From Paractinoplanes abujensis (GTDB taxonomy: Bacteria; Actinomycetota; Actinomycetes; Mycobacteriales; Micromonosporaceae): a stretch of 64,000 nt of DNA. Both the position numbers and the translations under genes were made by a program. How positions within the stretch are numbered: the first letter of the stretch is position 1; every line of letters starts with the position of its first letter. This document shows positions 60,453 through 64,000 of the stretch, piece after piece. The DNA is taken from NCBI RefSeq assembly GCF_014204895.1, contig NZ_JACHMF010000001.1, positions 3,782,001 through 3,846,000 of the forward strand. The letters are read 5' to 3'. A model generated the notes under the pieces. It did no database searches. It was not told where the DNA came from and saw only the letters and a list, made by a program, of their open reading frames with translations.

Positions 60453-61304
60453 CTACCGGGCGCAGTCGAAGTACCAGAGCGTCGCGCCGCCCCGCGACGT
60501 GTCGAACCACTGGGGAACCGGCCGCCCGTACTGTTCGGCCAGTTCGGTCAGGGTTCGCACGGCCAGGCGCCACCCGTGGCCGGCCAGCCAGTCGTGCGGC
60601 GGGGTCGGCGGCCCGCTGCCGAGCAGGCTGAGCACGCGGCTGACCCCGTCGTCGGCGGCCTCGGCGTCGCTGAGGGCACGCCGCAGCGGCGTGGCCACCT
60701 CGATGCCGAGGTGGCTGCCCGGCGCGGACAACTCACCCACCCGTGTCAGCAGCAGTTCGAGTTCCGCGCGGTTGAGGAAGATGGTGAGCCCTTCGGCCAC
60801 CCAGCCGGTCGGCCGGGACGGGTCGAAACCCTCGGCGAGCAGGGCGGCCGGCCAATCCTCGGCCAGGTCGGCCACGACCGGCGTACGCTCGGCCGTCTGC
60901 TCCAGGCCGGCGGCGCGGGCCACGTCCTCCTTGAGCGCCAGAATCGCGCGCCGGTCCAGCTCGAAGATGCGCCGCCCGGCCCAGGGCAGCCGGTACGCGC
61001 GCCCGTCCAGGCCGGCCCCCAGCAGCACGATCTGCTCGACGGGCAGGTCGGTCAGAAGCCGGTCGTTGTACAGGGTGCGCAGGATGACCATGTCACCCAT
61101 CAGGCGCGTCAGCCCGGCCATTCCACCGGGCATGTCGTCCCAGCGGGGCGCCTGACCGGGCCGGGTCAGTCCGAGGTGGACGAGGGTGACCTCCGCCAGC
61201 GGGTCCCGGAAGGCGGGTTCGGCGGCCATCGACTCGGCGGCCCGCTGCGCGGCCACCAGGACCGCGGTCCACGCGACGCCGTCGGGGAGAGAAGGGGTAC
61301 TCAT
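60453..61304 (-). CDS. Class I SAM-dependent methyltransferase, LCMT/PPM-like (second copy)
   Basis: 283 aa. Same fold as its neighbour: PAFRDPLAEVTLVHLGL, VLLGAGLDGRAYRLPWAGRRIFELDRRAILALKED, GWVAEGLTIFLNRAELELLL, HDWLAGHGWRLAVRTL. The pair is clearly paralogous but diverged, and the genes are convergent rather than tandem. They may methylate related substrates or have become redundant. ATG 61304. Confidence 0.9.
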   Translation of the reverse strand: MSTPSLPDGVAWTAVLVAAQRAAESMAAEPAFRDPLAEVTLVHLGLTRPGQAPRWDDMPGGMAGLTRLMGDMVILRTLYNDRLLTDLPVEQIVLLGAGLDGRAYRLPWAGRRIFELDRRAILALKEDVARAAGLEQTAERTPVVADLAEDWPAALLAEGFDPSRPTGWVAEGLTIFLNRAELELLLTRVGELSAPGSHLGIEVATPLRRALSDAEAADDGVSRVLSLLGSGPPTPPHDWLAGHGWRLAVRTLTELAEQYGRPVPQWFDTSRGGATLWYFDCAR

Positions 61305-61347
61305 AGCCCTTCTCGACGGCCAGGAGGTGGCCCGTGTTCAACGTTCG

Positions 61348-61660
61348 TCATCTGCCGGCGCGCAGCTGCTTGTCCTGGAGGCGGCTGAGCAGCAACAAGC
61401 TGGTGATCGCTCCGACGCCGGCCATGAACATGTCCCACTGGGTGCCCCCGACGTCGCCCTGGGTTCCCAGGAAATCGTCCGCCGAGGATCCACCGACCAC
61501 CGCGGACAACCACTCGAACAGCTCCCAGGTGGCGCTGACCGCCATCACCACACAGAGCACCAGCGCCGTCAGCCGGCGGCCGGGACGCAGCGGCGTGCAG
61601 CGCAGCGGGATCTCGCGGGCGACGACGGCCGGCACGAACCCCTGAGCGACGACTTGGCCC
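61348..61660 (-). pseudogene. 5'-truncated DUF2238-like membrane protein remnant
   Basis: The minus strand reads QVVAQGFVPAVVAREIPLR, then ALVLCVVMAVSATWELFEWL, SADDFLGTQGDVGGTQWDMF and MAGVGAITSLLLLSRLQDKQL, matching the C-terminal half of DUF2238 membrane proteins. The N-terminal helices are missing: the frame breaks near 61660, where another frame (PPRLVVLVVSAVG) begins, and the ABC1-kinase gene promoter follows. No good start is seen for the remaining part, so it is called a remnant. It may still make a short product. Confidence 0.55.
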
Positions 61661-61715
61661 CGACCGCCGAGACGACCAGCACGACCAGACGAGGCGGACC
61701 CCGGACGTGACGATC

Positions 61716-61727
61716 GACGATATCGTC
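61716..61727. promoter_or_regulatory. Palindrome at the start of the ABC1-kinase gene
   Basis: GACGATATCGTC is a perfect 12-bp palindrome ending one base before ATG 61729. It occupies the place of a ribosome binding site, so the gene may be translated leaderlessly or its initiation may be controlled by a bound regulator. Confidence 0.45.
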
Positions 61728-61728
61728 C

Positions 61729-63708
61729 ATGCACGTGGAACGATCCCTTTCGGCGGTGTTGTTCGTCCCCGTCGTCGTCGTGACCGTGCTGGCGTTCGCC
61801 GCGATCATCCGGCGGCTGCTCGGCGTCCGGGTCGGGCTGGTGCGCACCCTGCTGGCCGCCGTGCTGGCCATGCTCGTGACGGCGCCGATCCTGTCGGCGT
61901 TCGCGCCGTCCGATCCGGCGACGGTCGGCGGTGGCGAGGCGTTCCTGCTGGGCACGGCGTCGCTGTTGGTCGCCGCCGTGCTCGCCATGGCCTCGCTGGT
62001 CGTGCTGGAGGTGTTGCTGCCGACCGGCTCGCTGCCCGGGCCGGTCGAGGCGTGGCGGGACGCCCGTCGCCGGGTGGAACGAACCAGGCGCTACTCGACG
62101 ATCGTCCGGATCGTGCTGCGGCACGGCCTCGGCCGTTTCCTGCGCGGCCGGTCGCAGCCGGGGCCGACGTCGGCGGCGGCGCGGCGGCGGCTGGCCCGGT
62201 CGCTGCGGGCCGCCCTCGACGAGGGTGGCGTCACCTTTGTCAAGATCGGTCAGCTGCTGTCCACGCGGCGCGATCTGTTGCCGGTCGAGTTCGCCGACGA
62301 GCTCACCGCGCTGCAGGACCGCGCCACCCCGGTGCCGTGGGCCGAGATCGAGGCCGTCCTGACCGCCGAGCTGGGCCGGCCGTTCGACGAGGTCTTCCGC
62401 CGCATCGACCGGGATCCGCTGGCCGCGGCATCGGTGGCCCAGGTGCACGCGGCCCAGCTGGTGGACGGCACCGAGGTCGTCGTGAAGGTGCAGCGCCCGG
62501 GCATCACCCGGGTCGTCGAACGGGATCTGGACATCCTGCTCCGGCTGGGCGGCATGCTCGAGGAGCGTACGACGTGGGGCCGGGCTTTCGGCGTACGCGG
62601 CCTCGCGTCCGGCTTCGCCGCCGCCCTGCGCGAGGAGCTCGATTTCACCGTCGAACGCGACAACCTGAGGGCCATGGCCGCGGCGCTGGCCGGATCACCG
62701 GAGCACGGGGTGCGGGTGCCCACCGCCTACCCGGCGATCAGCTCCGAACGGGTGCTGGTGATGGATCGCTTGCCCGGCACTCCGCTCGGCGCGGCCGCCC
62801 CCGTCCTGGCCCGGTTCGACGAGCGGCGGCGAGCCGAGATCGCGGCCGGCCTGCTCGATTGCATGCTGGACCAGATCCTGGTGCACGGCGTCTTCCACGT
62901 CGACCTGCATCCGGGCAACCTGCTGCTGGACGACGACGGTTCGCTGGGCCTGCTCGACCTGGGCTCGGTCGGCCGGATCGACCCGGTGACCCGGACCGCG
63001 ATCGGCAGCCTGCTGCTGGCGGTCGGGCGGGGTGACTCGGTGGCCGTCACCGACGCGCTGCTGCAGTTGCTCGACCGTCCCGGCGATGTGGACGAGCGGG
63101 AGCTCCAGCGGGTGGTGGGCGCACTCATCGTCCGGTACGCGGCGCCGGGCAGCACCGTCGGCGTCGCCGCGGTCAGCGCGCTGCTGAACACTTTCACGGC
63201 CCACGGCCTCGGCGTGCCCCCGCCCGTCGCGGCGGTGTTCCGGGCCGTCACCACGCTCGAGGGGACGCTCGCTCTCGTCCACCCCGAGTTCGACCTCGTC
63301 GGTCAGGCCCGGGCGTCGGCCGGTCGCCGCATCGCGGGCACCCTCACCCCCGGCAACCTGCGTGACACGCTTGAACAGGAGCTCAGCACGATCCTGCCGA
63401 TGCTGCGGGGTCTCCCCCGCCGCATCGACCGGATCGGCGACGCGATCGAGCACGGCCGGCTGCGTTTCGCCGTACGCCTGTTCGCCGACGATCAGGACCG
63501 GCGGCTGGTCACCGGCCTGCTCCACCAGGTGCTGCTCACGGTGATCGGCGCGACGGCGGGCCTGATGGCCACGCTCCTGCTCGGCATCGACGGTGGCCCG
63601 CGCGTCAGCACCGGCGTCGCCCTGTTCCCCCTGCTCGGCTACGGCCTGCTGGTTGTCTCGGTGGTCCTGGTGCTGCGTGTGCTCGTCACCGTGTTCCGCC
63701 GGGACTGA
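61729..63708 (+). CDS. ABC1/UbiB (ADCK-like) atypical kinase with N- and C-terminal TM helices
   Basis: 659 aa. Two or three TM helices at residues 8-110 precede the ABC1 domain at about 150-480: KxGQ motif FVKIGQLLSTRRDLLP, Ala-rich loop AAASVAQVHAAQL, VAIK-type Lys in EVVVKVQRPG, catalytic loop HVDLHPGNLLL and metal Asp in LLDLGSVG. Two TM helices lie at about 600-655. UbiB proteins are ATPases that help extract or move quinones and lipids in membranes. The extra N-terminal TM region is typical of actinobacterial members. Start ATG 61729 directly follows a palindrome. Confidence 0.93.
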   Translation: MHVERSLSAVLFVPVVVVTVLAFAAIIRRLLGVRVGLVRTLLAAVLAMLVTAPILSAFAPSDPATVGGGEAFLLGTASLLVAAVLAMASLVVLEVLLPTGSLPGPVEAWRDARRRVERTRRYSTIVRIVLRHGLGRFLRGRSQPGPTSAAARRRLARSLRAALDEGGVTFVKIGQLLSTRRDLLPVEFADELTALQDRATPVPWAEIEAVLTAELGRPFDEVFRRIDRDPLAAASVAQVHAAQLVDGTEVVVKVQRPGITRVVERDLDILLRLGGMLEERTTWGRAFGVRGLASGFAAALREELDFTVERDNLRAMAAALAGSPEHGVRVPTAYPAISSERVLVMDRLPGTPLGAAAPVLARFDERRRAEIAAGLLDCMLDQILVHGVFHVDLHPGNLLLDDDGSLGLLDLGSVGRIDPVTRTAIGSLLLAVGRGDSVAVTDALLQLLDRPGDVDERELQRVVGALIVRYAAPGSTVGVAAVSALLNTFTAHGLGVPPPVAAVFRAVTTLEGTLALVHPEFDLVGQARASAGRRIAGTLTPGNLRDTLEQELSTILPMLRGLPRRIDRIGDAIEHGRLRFAVRLFADDQDRRLVTGLLHQVLLTVIGATAGLMATLLLGIDGGPRVSTGVALFPLLGYGLLVVSVVLVLRVLVTVFRRD

Positions 63709-63741
63709 CCAGGATCTGCAGGACTGGTGACACGCCGAGCG

Positions 63742-64000
63742 TTACTCGCCGAGCAGCATGAGCGCGTCTCCGTCGAACCAGGCGTTGGCGATGTCGAGGT
63801 GCCGGATGCGCCACTGCTCGCCGTCGCGGACCATGGTGGCGGTGTAGCGGTTCATCATCAGGGCGTGACGGGTCACCGCCGGGTCGGAACCGGAGCCCGG
63901 CTTGAAGTGCTGCGCCTGGGCGTAGGCGAGCACGGTGGCGTCGTCGCCGTCGATGGTGATGCGGACGTTGCTGATGGAGTGGCTGGTGTCCAGCGGCCCC
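63742..64000 (-). CDS. SnoaL-like (NTF2-fold) protein, 5' part outside the window
   Basis: Partial. The visible 86 codons read TSHSISNVRITIDGDDATVLA, then YAQAQHFKPGSGSD and RYTATMVRDGEQWRIRHLDIANAWFDGD, matching the C-terminal half of SnoaL-like domains. Members include polyketide cyclases, isomerases and many of unknown function. The N-terminus continues past 64000. It converges with the ABC1-kinase gene. Confidence 0.8.
   Translation of the reverse strand, partial: GPLDTSHSISNVRITIDGDDATVLAYAQAQHFKPGSGSDPAVTRHALMMNRYTATMVRDGEQWRIRHLDIANAWFDGDALMLLGE

Noticed and set aside
1..64000. CRISPR arrays, tRNA or rRNA genes, transposases, integrases and attachment sites
   Set aside because: Looked for regularly spaced repeats, conserved RNA sequences and recombinase motifs on both strands and saw none; a covariance-model scan could not be run.

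Overview
The window is GC-rich, actinobacterial chromosomal DNA. GTG starts, GTGA/ATGA stop-start overlaps, secreted enzymes with ricin-type lectin tails, an AfsR/SARP regulator, a DUF5753/DUF397 pair and a large NLR-like TPR protein together suggest a soil filamentous actinomycete, possibly Micromonosporaceae (Actinoplanes-like). The genus is an inference. I saw no tRNA, rRNA, CRISPR array, insertion sequence or phage module.

Layout. (1) 1-9.1 kb: a minus-strand operon of secreted, lectin-tailed carbohydrate enzymes: a GSDH-type sugar dehydrogenase with PKD and CBM6-like modules, a ThuA/DUF1080 protein and a GH95 alpha-L-fucosidase. It ends in two decayed genes, an esterase fragment and a frameshifted beta-helix/lectin gene. 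Divergent from it is a GH10 xylanase with a clear promoter, a phased repeat operator and a terminator. (2) 10.8-21.5 kb: a probable catabolic island. A hydrolase, a DJ-1/PfpI protein and a GntR/FCD regulator face an ABC importer (one binding protein, two permeases, two different ATPases) followed by an aldehyde dehydrogenase and an iron-type alcohol dehydrogenase. (3) 21.5-29.1 kb: an unknown membrane protein, an AfsR/SARP regulator, a small hypothetical gene, a DHA2 efflux pump and an SDR. (4) 29.1-35.2 kb: a DMT-type transporter, then a LacI regulator leading a sugar ABC importer without an ATPase and a cytoplasmic SGNH esterase. (5) 35.4-44.6 kb: DUF5753 and DUF397 genes placed convergently, a diguanylate cyclase, two oxidoreductases (one behind a MerR-type promoter), a secreted beta-rich protein of unknown function, an HTH-like protein and a large secreted subtilase. 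(6) 44.7-48.1 kb: a coupled MerR, histidine kinase and response regulator set plus a second response-regulator-like gene, with several catalytic residues missing. (7) 48.2-54.7 kb: reductase, hydrolases, small secreted proteins, TetR and DM13 genes, with scattered remnants of other hydrolases. (8) 54.7-59.4 kb: an NLR-like NTPase/TPR gene translationally coupled to a small two-TM protein. (9) 59.6-64 kb: two convergent LCMT-like methyltransferases, a DUF2238 remnant, an ABC1/UbiB kinase-like protein and a partial SnoaL-like gene.

How the parts fit. The left third looks devoted to plant or fungal polysaccharide use: extracellular defucosylation, sugar oxidation and 3-keto-glycoside cleavage, xylan cleavage, and import of oligosaccharides or short hydroxylated compounds with local GntR and LacI control. 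The right third holds sensing and possible defence genes.

The strongest candidate for an undescribed system is at 54739-59060. The NLR-like protein and the small membrane protein encoded just upstream of it share a gapless motif of about 22 residues (one copy at the NLR N-terminus, two in the membrane protein). It is built like the amyloid signalling motifs that link bacterial NLRs to their effectors, so the pair may be an NLR plus membrane-effector defence module.
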